A stretch of 64,000 nucleotides of DNA from NCBI RefSeq assembly GCF_000379605.1, contig NZ_KB902724.1:62001-126000 (forward strand), in the 5' to 3' direction. Position 1 is the stretch's first letter. The number at the start of each line of letters is the position of its first letter. Positions 33,759 to 42,011 of the stretch are shown here, piece after piece. The DNA is from Rhizobium giardinii bv. giardinii H152. Lineage in GTDB: Bacteria; Pseudomonadota; Alphaproteobacteria; Rhizobiales; Rhizobiaceae. Below the pieces are notes generated by a model. The model saw only the letters and a list, made by a program, of their open reading frames with translations. It was not told the origin of the DNA and did no database searches. The position numbers and the translations under genes are program-made.

Positions 33759-34835
33759 ATGACCAAGGCCGCAGCGACGCTTCAGACCGTGAACACACCG
33801 GCCGTCCTGGTCGATCTCGACACCGCCCGCCGCAACATCGAGCGGTTCCAGATCTATGCGGACGCCCATGGGCTGAAGGTTCGCCCGCATATCAAGACGC
33901 ACAAATTGCCTGCCGTGGCCGAGATGCAATTGAGGGCGGGGGCCGTGGGCATCACCTGTCAGAAGGTGTCGGAAGCCGAAGCCATGGTTGCCGGCAGCCC
34001 TGAAATTCGCGACGTGCTGATCACCTACAATATCCTCGGCGCCGAGAAGCTCGAGCATCTGGCATCGCTTGCCCGCAAGGTGACGCTCAGCGTCGTCGCT
34101 GACAATGAAACCGTCATTGACGGCCTCTCCTATGCGTTCGCTTCCCAGCCGGCACCGCTTGCTGTCCTGGTGGAATGCAACACTGGTGCGGACCGTTGTG
34201 GCGTGCCAACTCCGGAGGCGGCGGCGGCACTCGCGCAGCGGATCACCAAGGCCCCCGGTCTCGCCTTCGGCGGCCTGATGACCTATCCCCCAACCGGTGG
34301 TGCAGCCGCAGTCGAATCCTTCATGACCCGCGCAAAAGCCTTCATCGAGGCGGCTGGCATAAGGGTACCCGTTGTCACTTCGGGCGGAACACCGTCGATG
34401 ATGAAGGCCGCCGAGGCTCCGGTCACGACCGAATATCGCCCGGGCACCTATGTCTACAACGACCGTTCGCTCGTCTCGCGCGGTGTCTGCGGGTGGGAGG
34501 ATTGCGCGCTGACCGTGCTCGCGACTGTCGTTTCGGTGCCAGCCGCCAACCGCGCCATCATCGATGCCGGCTCGAAGACGCTAACCTCCGACCTTCTGGG
34601 CCTTTCGGGTTACGGTCACGTACTCGGTCGCGACGACATTTCTATCGACCAACTCTCCGAAGAACATGGCCGCCTCGTCAGCGAGGGCCCGATCAATCTG
34701 ATGGTCGGCGACAAGCTCCGCATCGTGCCCAATCATGCCTGCGTGGTCACCAATATGGTCGACGCGGTGAATGTCGTGGAGCACGGCGAGATTTCAGCCG
34801 TCTGGCCCGTCGTCGCCCGAGGCCGCATTGTTTAA
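33759..34835 (+). CDS. D-serine dehydratase / D-threonine aldolase-like PLP enzyme
   Basis: This 358-residue fold-type III PLP enzyme has an N-terminal alanine-racemase barrel with the PLP lysine in 'RPHIKTHKLPAV' (~residues 42-53). Its C-terminal domain holds 'PNHAC', the histidine and cysteine that bind zinc in eukaryotic-type D-serine dehydratases. Substrates in this family are D-serine, D-threonine or D-3-hydroxyaspartate. It is divergent from an amino-acid importer with a RidA gene, which would dispose of aminoacrylate if this enzyme is a dehydratase. Confidence 0.83.
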   Translation: MTKAAATLQTVNTPAVLVDLDTARRNIERFQIYADAHGLKVRPHIKTHKLPAVAEMQLRAGAVGITCQKVSEAEAMVAGSPEIRDVLITYNILGAEKLEHLASLARKVTLSVVADNETVIDGLSYAFASQPAPLAVLVECNTGADRCGVPTPEAAAALAQRITKAPGLAFGGLMTYPPTGGAAAVESFMTRAKAFIEAAGIRVPVVTSGGTPSMMKAAEAPVTTEYRPGTYVYNDRSLVSRGVCGWEDCALTVLATVVSVPAANRAIIDAGSKTLTSDLLGLSGYGHVLGRDDISIDQLSEEHGRLVSEGPINLMVGDKLRIVPNHACVVTNMVDAVNVVEHGEISAVWPVVARGRIV

Positions 34836-35103
34836 TGTCCAAATCGCGACCGGTTGCCTCGTCGCCGCGTAGTCATTGACGCAACATGCCCGGGAACAAG
34901 GCTTCGCGTTTGAATCTTAAGCGCCGGCGCACCCGGGTGCCATGTTCACTTGACGCCATCGGGCGCATTTCAGCGGGGACTATCCAATTCGCGCAATCTT
35001 CTCGCTTCGGGCATTGGGGTCAAATTGACAGGGGGACGCCGATGCCAAAGATGCCGGCGCTGCGAGCGCTTCATGCTCGCCGTTCAATCGAAAGGGAATA
35101 CAT

Positions 35104-35859
35104 ATGGAAAGGCGTGACTTCCTCAGGGGCCTAGCCTTGCTTGCCGCATGTCCGCTCTGCGTCAAAACCGCATACGCCGCAGAAGGGGTCCATTGGAGCT
35201 ACGAAGGCGAAGCGGGTCCTGAGCATTGGGGCTCCTTGAGCAAAGACAACAGCGCTTGCGCTGCCGGTTCGCAGCAATCGCCGCTCGACATCAGAGGCGC
35301 GATCAAGGCAGATATTCCAGACATCACAATAGACTGGAAGGGCGGCGGCACGATCCTCAACAATGGGCATACGATCCAAGTGAAAGCGGCGCCCGGCGGC
35401 ACGCTGCGCCGCGGTGACAAGACCTACGATCTCGTGCAGTACCATTTCCACGCACCAAGCGAACACCTGGTCGAAGGAAAGTCCTTCCCTATGGAAGTGC
35501 ATTTCGTCCACAAGCACGCAGAAACGGGCGCCCTTGGTGTATTTGGCGTTTTCCTCGTCCCCGGAGTTGCCAATAAGACCTTTGCAAGCCTGGCGGCCGC
35601 TTTCCCGCAAAAGGCCGGGGATGAAGCCAGCCTGCACGGGGTGGTGGATCCGAGCGGTTTGCTCCCGTCGGCTCTCAGCTATTGGGCCTATGAGGGATCG
35701 CTGACGACACCGCCGTGCAGCGAAATTGTCGACTGGATGGTGGCGATGAACCCCATCGAGGTGGACCCCGCCGATATCAAGAAGTTCACTGCGCTCTACT
35801 CTATGAATGCCCGCCCGGCGCTGGTCACCAATCGGCGGTATATTCTAAGCTCCAGCTAA
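35104..35859 (+). CDS. cah: Periplasmic alpha-type carbonic anhydrase
   Basis: This 251-residue alpha carbonic anhydrase has a Tat-like N-terminus (RRDFLRG and a hydrophobic stretch ending 'AYAAEG'), then 'WSYEGEAGPEHWG' and 'SQQSPLDI'. The zinc histidines are in 'QYHFHAPSEH' and 'EVHFVHKH', and the late 'YEGSLTTPPCSEIVDW' is also present. It interconverts CO2 and bicarbonate in the periplasm. AAAGGGAATACAT precedes the ATG. It appears to be monocistronic. Confidence 0.92.
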   Translation: MERRDFLRGLALLAACPLCVKTAYAAEGVHWSYEGEAGPEHWGSLSKDNSACAAGSQQSPLDIRGAIKADIPDITIDWKGGGTILNNGHTIQVKAAPGGTLRRGDKTYDLVQYHFHAPSEHLVEGKSFPMEVHFVHKHAETGALGVFGVFLVPGVANKTFASLAAAFPQKAGDEASLHGVVDPSGLLPSALSYWAYEGSLTTPPCSEIVDWMVAMNPIEVDPADIKKFTALYSMNARPALVTNRRYILSSS

Positions 35860-35938
35860 GGTCACGTTTCGGGCGCGAGCGGGAATCGCCCGCGCCCAGC
35901 TTTCTATCCGTTTGCGCCGCCGGACCATTGGGCGACCA

Positions 35939-36385
35939 TTATCCTCCGACGCTTGCGGTCTGCGAGTGAATGCCGCCGGGCTGGGAAATTCCGGCCAAAG
36001 CTTCTCCGGTGGCGCCGTTGGCGCCCGAAGTTGCCAGATCACCGAGCGACAGTATGCCTACGAGGCGTTTGTCACGACTGACCACGGGAAGACGCCGCAG
36101 TTTCTGATCGCCAAGATTTTCCAGCACATCGTGGGTGTCGTCGTCTTCGTAGCAGTATTTTACTTCGTGGGACATTATGTCAGCAATCCTGGATTGCGGG
36201 CCCATTCCCTTTGCCACAGCACGCACGGCAATATCACGATCGGTGATCATTCCCACCAGCCGATCGTTTTCACGAACGGGAACAACCCCGGCGTCGATCT
36301 CAGCCATGATTGCCGCTGCTTCCTGGATCGTTTGGTCGGGGCTAGCAATGCGAACATCACGCGTCATAGCTTCGCGAACTTTCAT
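35939..36385 (-). CDS. CBS-domain pair protein
   Basis: This 148-residue protein consists of two CBS motifs in tandem. The first is 'MTRDVRIASPDQTIQEAAAI' with 'RLVGMITDRDIAVRAVA'; the second is 'MSHEVKYCYEDDDTHDVLEN' with 'RLVGILSLGDLA'. Such stand-alone pairs bind adenine nucleotides and are often stress-induced. The AAGGAGGAAGCC before 36385 fixes the start; a longer open frame upstream has none. A general-stress promoter motif lies just upstream. Confidence 0.88.
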   Translation of the reverse strand: MKVREAMTRDVRIASPDQTIQEAAAIMAEIDAGVVPVRENDRLVGMITDRDIAVRAVAKGMGPQSRIADIMSHEVKYCYEDDDTHDVLENLGDQKLRRLPVVSRDKRLVGILSLGDLATSGANGATGEALAGISQPGGIHSQTASVGG

Positions 36386-36416
36386 GGCTTCCTCCTTTTT
36401 AGGTACCCTATGTCCG

Positions 36417-36443
36417 GGAACACGCGGCCATCGAAATTGTTCC
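36417..36443 (-). promoter_or_regulatory. EcfG (RpoE2-like) promoter of the CBS gene
   Basis: On the reverse strand GGAAC (36443-36439) is followed after 18 bases by TT within GTTCC. This matches the GGAAC-18/19-TT consensus and lies about 32 bases from the CBS-protein ATG. Confidence 0.6.
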
Positions 36444-36762
36444 GCCGTTGAGACTTCAGGCGCTTCGATAGCTTGGAACTGCGCCCACAAGCTGTAGATC
36501 GCCACCGCTTAAACAACGGCCGCGTTCATTTGCGTGCCGGCTGTCCGCCGCATCGTGCGGCATTGCCCACAGGCAATCTGCTGATCAAGCTGTCACTGTC
36601 AAAGTTTGGCCGGATTTGCGCTTACATTCCAGGCTCCGCCTTAACACGTCGTGTCCACAGGGACGCCGGTGACGGTTTGCATTGTCGGCGGCAAAAAACG
36701 GAATGGGAGCGGACGCCGCCAAGGAGAATTGGCAGACAAAGGCTTATCGCCGAGGGGTGTCT
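36444..36762. other. Intergenic stretch between the CBS and acyltransferase genes
   Basis: It contains the divergent upstream regions of both genes. No further gene, RNA or clear palindrome was seen. Confidence 0.5.
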
Positions 36763-37959
36763 ATGTCGAATACACGCGACCGGCAGTTGGACGGGCTGAG
36801 AGCCATTGCCGTCACGATGGTGCTGTATGCGCATTTTTTCGCCGAGGATGGGGCTTTCTGGGGCCACCTCGGGGTGCGCCTGTTCTTCGTGCTCAGCGGA
36901 TTTCTGATAACGCGGCTCCTTCTGGATGCGCGAAGTGCTGAGCGCTACGAGCCGTCTACCGCATTGAAATCATTTTATATACGGCGAGCGCTGCGCATAT
37001 TCCCTCCCTATTTCGCCATGTTGGGCTTCATCTGGGTTGTCAATCTCGAGGGTGCCAGAGGTAACCTTGCGTGGCATGCGCTCTATCTGTCGAACTTCTG
37101 GTATGCGATACAAAACGAGTGGAGCCCGTGGGTTTTGTGTCACACGTGGAGCCTGAGTATCGAGGAACAGTTCTATGTTCTCTGGCCACTGGTGATCCTG
37201 CTCGCTCCCCGCCAGCTGATTGAGCGGATTTGCATCGCCGTCATCGCATGCTCGTTGGCATATCGCCTCTGTTGGCCCGTGACCGGCGCGCCGACGCTCA
37301 TGCGCGACCTGCTCCCTACAGCATCGATGGACGCGCTCGCATCGGGCGCGCTTCTTGCTGCCTATCGAGCCAGAAGCGCGGCGTGGCCGAGATGGATGAG
37401 GCTGAGCTGGATGCCCTCAGTTGCTGCCGTTGTCATCTTGGCGTGGCCGAGACCGGCGATGATGCCCGCACTTGACTGGGCAGCCTGGATCGGCACGGAG
37501 GTTCTTCCTCTTCTGCCGCTTACAATGCTGGTGGGATGTTGTTCGGCGGGCATTGGGGGGTATTTCGGCCGCGCGGCAGAATTCACCCCGCTCACCGCCC
37601 TTGGGCGCATAAGCTATGGCGTCTACCTCTTCCACCCAATCGTGCTCTCCCTGGTGGTCAAGGCGCAAGCTTGGATTCCTGTCAATGTCTCGGAGCAAGG
37701 CTCCGGACGTTTCGTGGTTGCAGGCGCAGCCACACTGATGCTTGCCTCGCTTTCGTGGTCGCTTTTCGAAACGCGTCTCAATCAACTCAAACGCCACTTC
37801 CCCTACGTCGCTCCAGCAGACCCCAACCCAGCTGCATCATTCGTGCATGCAGGCAATCCGGTTGAGTGGAGCGGTGACAGAAGGGACTCCCGGTCTGTGA
37901 TGCCCGCAAGCAAATCCGCCCATCGCGGCAACGCTTTCCAGACCTCCGATCTTCAATAA
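36763..37959 (+). CDS. Acyltransferase 3 family membrane protein (OafA-like)
   Basis: This 398-residue multi-span protein of the acyltransferase-3 family has 'RQLDGLRAIAVTMVLYAHFF' near the N-terminus with the family's conserved histidine. It then shows 'VRLFFVLSGFLI', 'SFYIRRALRIFPPYF' and 'TWSLSIEEQFYVLWPL'. Such enzymes O-acylate surface or exported polysaccharides. The ATG at 36763 follows GAGGGG; an earlier in-frame ATG is not supported. It opens a run of polysaccharide genes on the forward strand. The last ~50 residues are polar and unusual. Confidence 0.87.
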   Translation: MSNTRDRQLDGLRAIAVTMVLYAHFFAEDGAFWGHLGVRLFFVLSGFLITRLLLDARSAERYEPSTALKSFYIRRALRIFPPYFAMLGFIWVVNLEGARGNLAWHALYLSNFWYAIQNEWSPWVLCHTWSLSIEEQFYVLWPLVILLAPRQLIERICIAVIACSLAYRLCWPVTGAPTLMRDLLPTASMDALASGALLAAYRARSAAWPRWMRLSWMPSVAAVVILAWPRPAMMPALDWAAWIGTEVLPLLPLTMLVGCCSAGIGGYFGRAAEFTPLTALGRISYGVYLFHPIVLSLVVKAQAWIPVNVSEQGSGRFVVAGAATLMLASLSWSLFETRLNQLKRHFPYVAPADPNPAASFVHAGNPVEWSGDRRDSRSVMPASKSAHRGNAFQTSDLQ

Positions 37960-37974
37960 CACGCGAGCTGAAGC

Positions 37975-39078
37975 ATGTCCGTTCCATTGGTCTCCGTCCT
38001 GCTGCCCGTCTACAACGGCGAACCTTATCTCGCTGCGGCGCTGGAGAGCATCCTGCGTCAGGACCATGACCGCCTCGAGGTCATCGCAATCGATGATGGC
38101 TCGACCGATGGTTCTCTGGAGATCCTGCGCCGCTACCAAAGCGCCGACGATCGTATCGCGATCGTGTCGCGTGAGAACCGCGGTCTGATCGCGACTTTGA
38201 ACGAAGGGTTGGCCATGGCGAAGGGCAATCTCATCGCCCGGATGGACGCCGATGACATATCCTATCCAACGCGCTTTTCCCGCCAGGTCTCCCTGTTCAC
38301 CGAACAGCCTGATCTCGCCATCAGCGGTACTGGCATCGACAGGCTGATCGGCACGCGAATGGTCCGCGGTACGCCCAATCCGATCTATCAGTCCGGGCAG
38401 TGGGGCACATTGTCGATGTTCTTCACCGTCTTCATGCATTCGACCGTGATGTACAACAGGAACGTCATACCGGAGGACATGCTGGTGTACGACGCAAGCT
38501 ATGTCCACGCGGAAGACTTCGATCTGTTCCGACGGATTACCGCCCGCTTTCCCGCCGCCATGATCGATGACAGCCTCGTGGCCTACCGCATTCATGAAGG
38601 CAGCGTCACGAACAAGCACAAACGGCAAATGCGCCGGACCCATTTGAGGATCGTCACCGAGAACCTCGAGCGGAACGCGCTCATGAATGATCCGCACGTC
38701 CTTGACGATATCGGAGTTGCCGTGACGCCGGACACTGTTCGGCGCGCGGCCGACTTCATCCTGTCGCTCCAAGGAAAAATCGAAGCGCTGCCGGCTGCAA
38801 CGTCCCCGAGCTACGATGATGGCATGTTGTGCTTTTTCTATTTCCTCTACCAGCTCATCAACGATGAGGAGCAACCGCGGCTGACGCACGACTTTCTGAC
38901 ACGGACCGGCAAATGGCAGTCCATTCGGCGGCGCGAACGATACGGCCTGCGCGCCGGCGCGTACGCACCATGGTGCAGTCACCTTTCAATGGGAGTTACC
39001 AGGCGATTGGACGCGCTGGCGCGGTACATGCAGTCCGTTCCCGCCAAGATGGTGTTGCTGAACAATGGTGTTGCATAG
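37975..39078 (+). CDS. Family 2 glycosyltransferase
   Basis: This 367-residue GT-A enzyme has 'PLVSVLLPVYNGEPYLAAAL' at the N-terminus, 'IDDGSTDGSLEIL' and the DxD-containing 'ARMDADDISYPTRF', then 'YVHAEDFDLFRRI' in the acceptor half. It transfers a sugar from a nucleotide donor during assembly of a surface polysaccharide. It lies 15 bases after the acyltransferase gene and overlaps or abuts the next glycosyltransferase gene. Donor and linkage are unknown. Confidence 0.9.
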   Translation: MSVPLVSVLLPVYNGEPYLAAALESILRQDHDRLEVIAIDDGSTDGSLEILRRYQSADDRIAIVSRENRGLIATLNEGLAMAKGNLIARMDADDISYPTRFSRQVSLFTEQPDLAISGTGIDRLIGTRMVRGTPNPIYQSGQWGTLSMFFTVFMHSTVMYNRNVIPEDMLVYDASYVHAEDFDLFRRITARFPAAMIDDSLVAYRIHEGSVTNKHKRQMRRTHLRIVTENLERNALMNDPHVLDDIGVAVTPDTVRRAADFILSLQGKIEALPAATSPSYDDGMLCFFYFLYQLINDEEQPRLTHDFLTRTGKWQSIRRRERYGLRAGAYAPWCSHLSMGVTRRLDALARYMQSVPAKMVLLNNGVA

Positions 39079-40099
39079 CATGGTTGCACAATCTGTCGGA
39101 ACCGTAGGAGAGCATGGCGACGCGATTGCGAGCCAGACCATGGCGAGCGAAAATCGTGGGCCGCTGGCAAGCTTCATCGTCTGTACGCGCAACCGGGCTG
39201 ATGCCCTCGAGGCCTGCATCCGATCGATTGAAGCCGCCTGTCAGTCGCTGCCGGCTGTGACGAGCGAACTTGTGGTGGTCAACAATGCCTCGACGGATGA
39301 CACCGCCCAACGGCTGGCGCGTATCGCCGCGACATCGAGTATCGCCATGACGCTTGTGATGGAGTCGCGCCCGGGCCTGGCCGCGGCCCGCAATGTCGGA
39401 ATGGAACGGTCACGCGGCCAAATCCTGATTTTCGTCGATGATGATTGCGAAGTCGACCCTCGTTACCTGCAGGATCTGCAGCGGCACTACGCCGCCGGAG
39501 AACGGTGGGTTATCCGCGGTGGGCGTGTCGAGCTTGGCAGCCCTCGTGACCTGCCGTTCACGATCAAGCGGGCGCGGACGCGGGCGCGCTTTACCCCAGA
39601 TATCCACCCCGGCGGATTCATATTGGGGTGCAACATGACGATGCATCGTGAGGTTGCGCTTCAAATCGGTCGCTTCGACGAGCGACTGGGGGCCGGCAGC
39701 CCCCTGAAGTCGGCCGAGGACACGGACTATCTGGTGCGCGCCTTTCAACTTAGCATCCCGATTGAATATGTCCCGGACATGGCCGTCCTTCACCATCATG
39801 GTCGAGATACGCGCGAGGCAATCGAAAGGCTTCACCGCGATTATAGTCTCGGCAATGGAGCGCTGTGCCTGAAGCACCTCGTCAAGGCTCCGTGGCTGAT
39901 TCGCCATTTTTTCTGGACCACGAGGTCGGCGTGCCACGAACTGCTGGGCGGCCCGCGGTTCGATCCAGAGGTTTCGCTATCGCATTGGCCAATCGTGTTC
40001 ATGAATCTGCTTGGCGCCATCAAGTTCGCGCGCCTTGCAATCACCAGACGGCCGCACGGCCCCGAAATAACGCAATCAAACAGGCAGCTCATTCGCTGA
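39065..40099 (+). CDS. Family 2 glycosyltransferase
   Basis: This is a GT-A enzyme of up to 344 residues with 'ASFIVCTRNRADALEACIRS', 'LVVVNNASTDDT', 'GLAAARNVGMERSRG' and 'LIFVDDDCEVDPRYL' carrying the metal-binding aspartates. 'SAEDTDYLVRAF' follows in the second half. The start is uncertain: the ATG at 39065 overlaps the previous gene by 14 bases, ATGs at 39080 and 39140 are alternatives, and none has a strong ribosome site. It is part of the polysaccharide operon. Confidence 0.88.
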   Translation: MVLHSMVAQSVGTVGEHGDAIASQTMASENRGPLASFIVCTRNRADALEACIRSIEAACQSLPAVTSELVVVNNASTDDTAQRLARIAATSSIAMTLVMESRPGLAAARNVGMERSRGQILIFVDDDCEVDPRYLQDLQRHYAAGERWVIRGGRVELGSPRDLPFTIKRARTRARFTPDIHPGGFILGCNMTMHREVALQIGRFDERLGAGSPLKSAEDTDYLVRAFQLSIPIEYVPDMAVLHHHGRDTREAIERLHRDYSLGNGALCLKHLVKAPWLIRHFFWTTRSACHELLGGPRFDPEVSLSHWPIVFMNLLGAIKFARLAITRRPHGPEITQSNRQLIR

Positions 40100-40109
40100 G
40101 GTATCGATC

Positions 40110-41909
40110 ATGTTGACATTCCTCCTGCCGGGTTTGCAGGTCGTGCGCCACACACTGGGTCGGCAGTGGCACCTGCTTGCAATTGTCGTCGTGCTCGGCC
40201 TGGGCAGCGCCATACTCGAAGGCACCGGCATTGGTCTCATTATTCCGATGCTGAGCATCATTGCCGGGCAAAAGGGTGACGGTGGCTTGGGCGGACTTCC
40301 TGCCATCTTCGAGCGGGTGGGATCGGGCCTGGACGATGGCCAGCGACTGATGGTGATCTCCGTAGCCGTCCTTGCATTGATCACGCTGAAGAACGTTCTG
40401 GCCTTTGCGAACACCGTTCTGACAAATCTCATCTACGGCAAAGCCAGTCATGCCATACGAAGCGCACTTGCCGACCAGCTCTTGAGGATTGGATATCCAT
40501 TTTTTCTGCAACAGAGCCCCGGCCGGTTGCTGAACATTATTTCCAATGAGTCCTGGCGGGCGTCGGATGCGATGCAAACTGTGCTCGCGGCAACTGTGAA
40601 CGCATCGGCCGCAGTTATCCTGTTTATCTTTCTCCTGCTCCTGTCATGGCAGATGACGCTGTGCGTTGCGTTTGGCCTCGTGCTCGTCCAGCTGGCACAT
40701 GCCATTCTGTCGGCCAGCCTTAAAGCCCCGAGCCGCAATGTCACTTCCCTCAACAGCGAACTTGCCGCAAGAATGCTTCACCTCGTGCATGCCGGGCGGC
40801 TCATCCGCGTGTTCGGACAGGAGCAGCGCGAACAGGCAGTCTTTGAATCCGCGTCGGACGCAGTTCGGAAGGCCGGCTTTGTCCTCCAAACCCGCCAAGG
40901 GGCGCTGCCGCCGCTGACCGAAGTGCTGCACTCGGCGCTCTTTCTCGCAGCGGTCGTCAGTGCATGGCTCTTGGGAGTAACTTTTCCCGTCATTGTAGCC
41001 TTCGTCGTCCTGCTTTATCGGTTGCAACCGCACATGCGCGCCCTGCAGTTGGCATGGAGCCAGTTACAGGGGTGGAGCGGCTCCCTGGAGGAGGTGCGAT
41101 GGCTGTTGGACTCTTCCGACAAACCGCCACCACCGACAGGCGACGAGCCAGCCCGCGGTTTGCGCCAGCAGATCAAGTTTGATCGGGTAACGTTCAAATA
41201 CCCAGGTTCCGACGAACGGCCCATGGTCCTTAACGCTGCGACCTTTGAAATCCGTCGTGGTTGCTCGACGGCAATCATCGGCCGCTCGGGCACCGGAAAG
41301 ACGACGATCGTCAATCTTCTGTGTCGATTTGTCGAGCCCGATCAGGGTCACATTCTGGTTGACGGAACGCCGCTGGACAGAATCGATCCCACCCAATGGC
41401 GCAGCCAGATCGCCCTTGCCAGCCAGGATCTCGAGCTGGTGGACGGCACCATTCTGGACAATATCACCTATGGCCAAAATTCCTCGATAGTGGATGCGGA
41501 GCGTGCCGCAAGGCTTGCGGAAGCGCACGAATTTATCGAAAAGCTACCCCATGGTTATGAAACTGTCGTCGGCTATAGAGGTGCAAGCCTGTCAGCCGGG
41601 CAGCGCCAGCGGATAGCACTGGCAAGAGCCCTGGTGCGGGATCCCGAGATCCTTATTCTTGATGAAGCGACGAATGCCATGGATGGCCTGTCGGAGGCGG
41701 CGATCGTCGACACGTTGAAGTCGAGGGCCGGCCGTCGGACCACGATCGTGATCAGCCACCACCGCAGCACGATTTCATTCTGCGACGAAGTCGTCATCCT
41801 TGGTGACGGCCGCGTGACGAACCAGGCGCCCTTTGCCGCCGTTGCCTCCTTGAGCATGGACCAGCTTTACGAACACGACGCGGACAAACCACATCTGGCT
41901 ACGCGCTAA
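40110..41909 (+). CDS. ABC exporter, fused membrane and ATPase domains (MsbA-like)
   Basis: This 599-residue half-transporter has a six-helix membrane domain (residues ~1-320) followed by an ATPase with Walker A GRSGTGKTT, signature LSAGQRQRIALARAL, Walker B 'ILILDEATNAMD' and 'IVISHHRSTI' for the H-loop. It probably flips a lipid-linked sugar or exports a glycan made by the adjacent transferases. It is preceded by GAGG and follows the second glycosyltransferase by 10 bases. The type fits neither a complete type I secretion system nor an importer. Confidence 0.88.
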   Translation: MLTFLLPGLQVVRHTLGRQWHLLAIVVVLGLGSAILEGTGIGLIIPMLSIIAGQKGDGGLGGLPAIFERVGSGLDDGQRLMVISVAVLALITLKNVLAFANTVLTNLIYGKASHAIRSALADQLLRIGYPFFLQQSPGRLLNIISNESWRASDAMQTVLAATVNASAAVILFIFLLLLSWQMTLCVAFGLVLVQLAHAILSASLKAPSRNVTSLNSELAARMLHLVHAGRLIRVFGQEQREQAVFESASDAVRKAGFVLQTRQGALPPLTEVLHSALFLAAVVSAWLLGVTFPVIVAFVVLLYRLQPHMRALQLAWSQLQGWSGSLEEVRWLLDSSDKPPPPTGDEPARGLRQQIKFDRVTFKYPGSDERPMVLNAATFEIRRGCSTAIIGRSGTGKTTIVNLLCRFVEPDQGHILVDGTPLDRIDPTQWRSQIALASQDLELVDGTILDNITYGQNSSIVDAERAARLAEAHEFIEKLPHGYETVVGYRGASLSAGQRQRIALARALVRDPEILILDEATNAMDGLSEAAIVDTLKSRAGRRTTIVISHHRSTISFCDEVVILGDGRVTNQAPFAAVASLSMDQLYEHDADKPHLATR

Positions 41910-41948
41910 CCCGCATCGCGTCGAAACGGATTGATGCGATGCGGGTTA
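41907..41948. terminator. Perfect hairpin at the end of the polysaccharide operon
   Basis: TAACCCGCATCGC (41907-41919), which includes the exporter's TAA, pairs exactly with GCGATGCGGGTTA (41936-41948). It separates the forward operon from the convergent RTX gene. There is no long U-run. Confidence 0.6.
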
Positions 41949-42011
41949 GGCTGCTGTTCCAATGCATGTCGTTGTCCCAGAACCACGGCTTTGGGCGACC
42001 TGCATTAAAGG

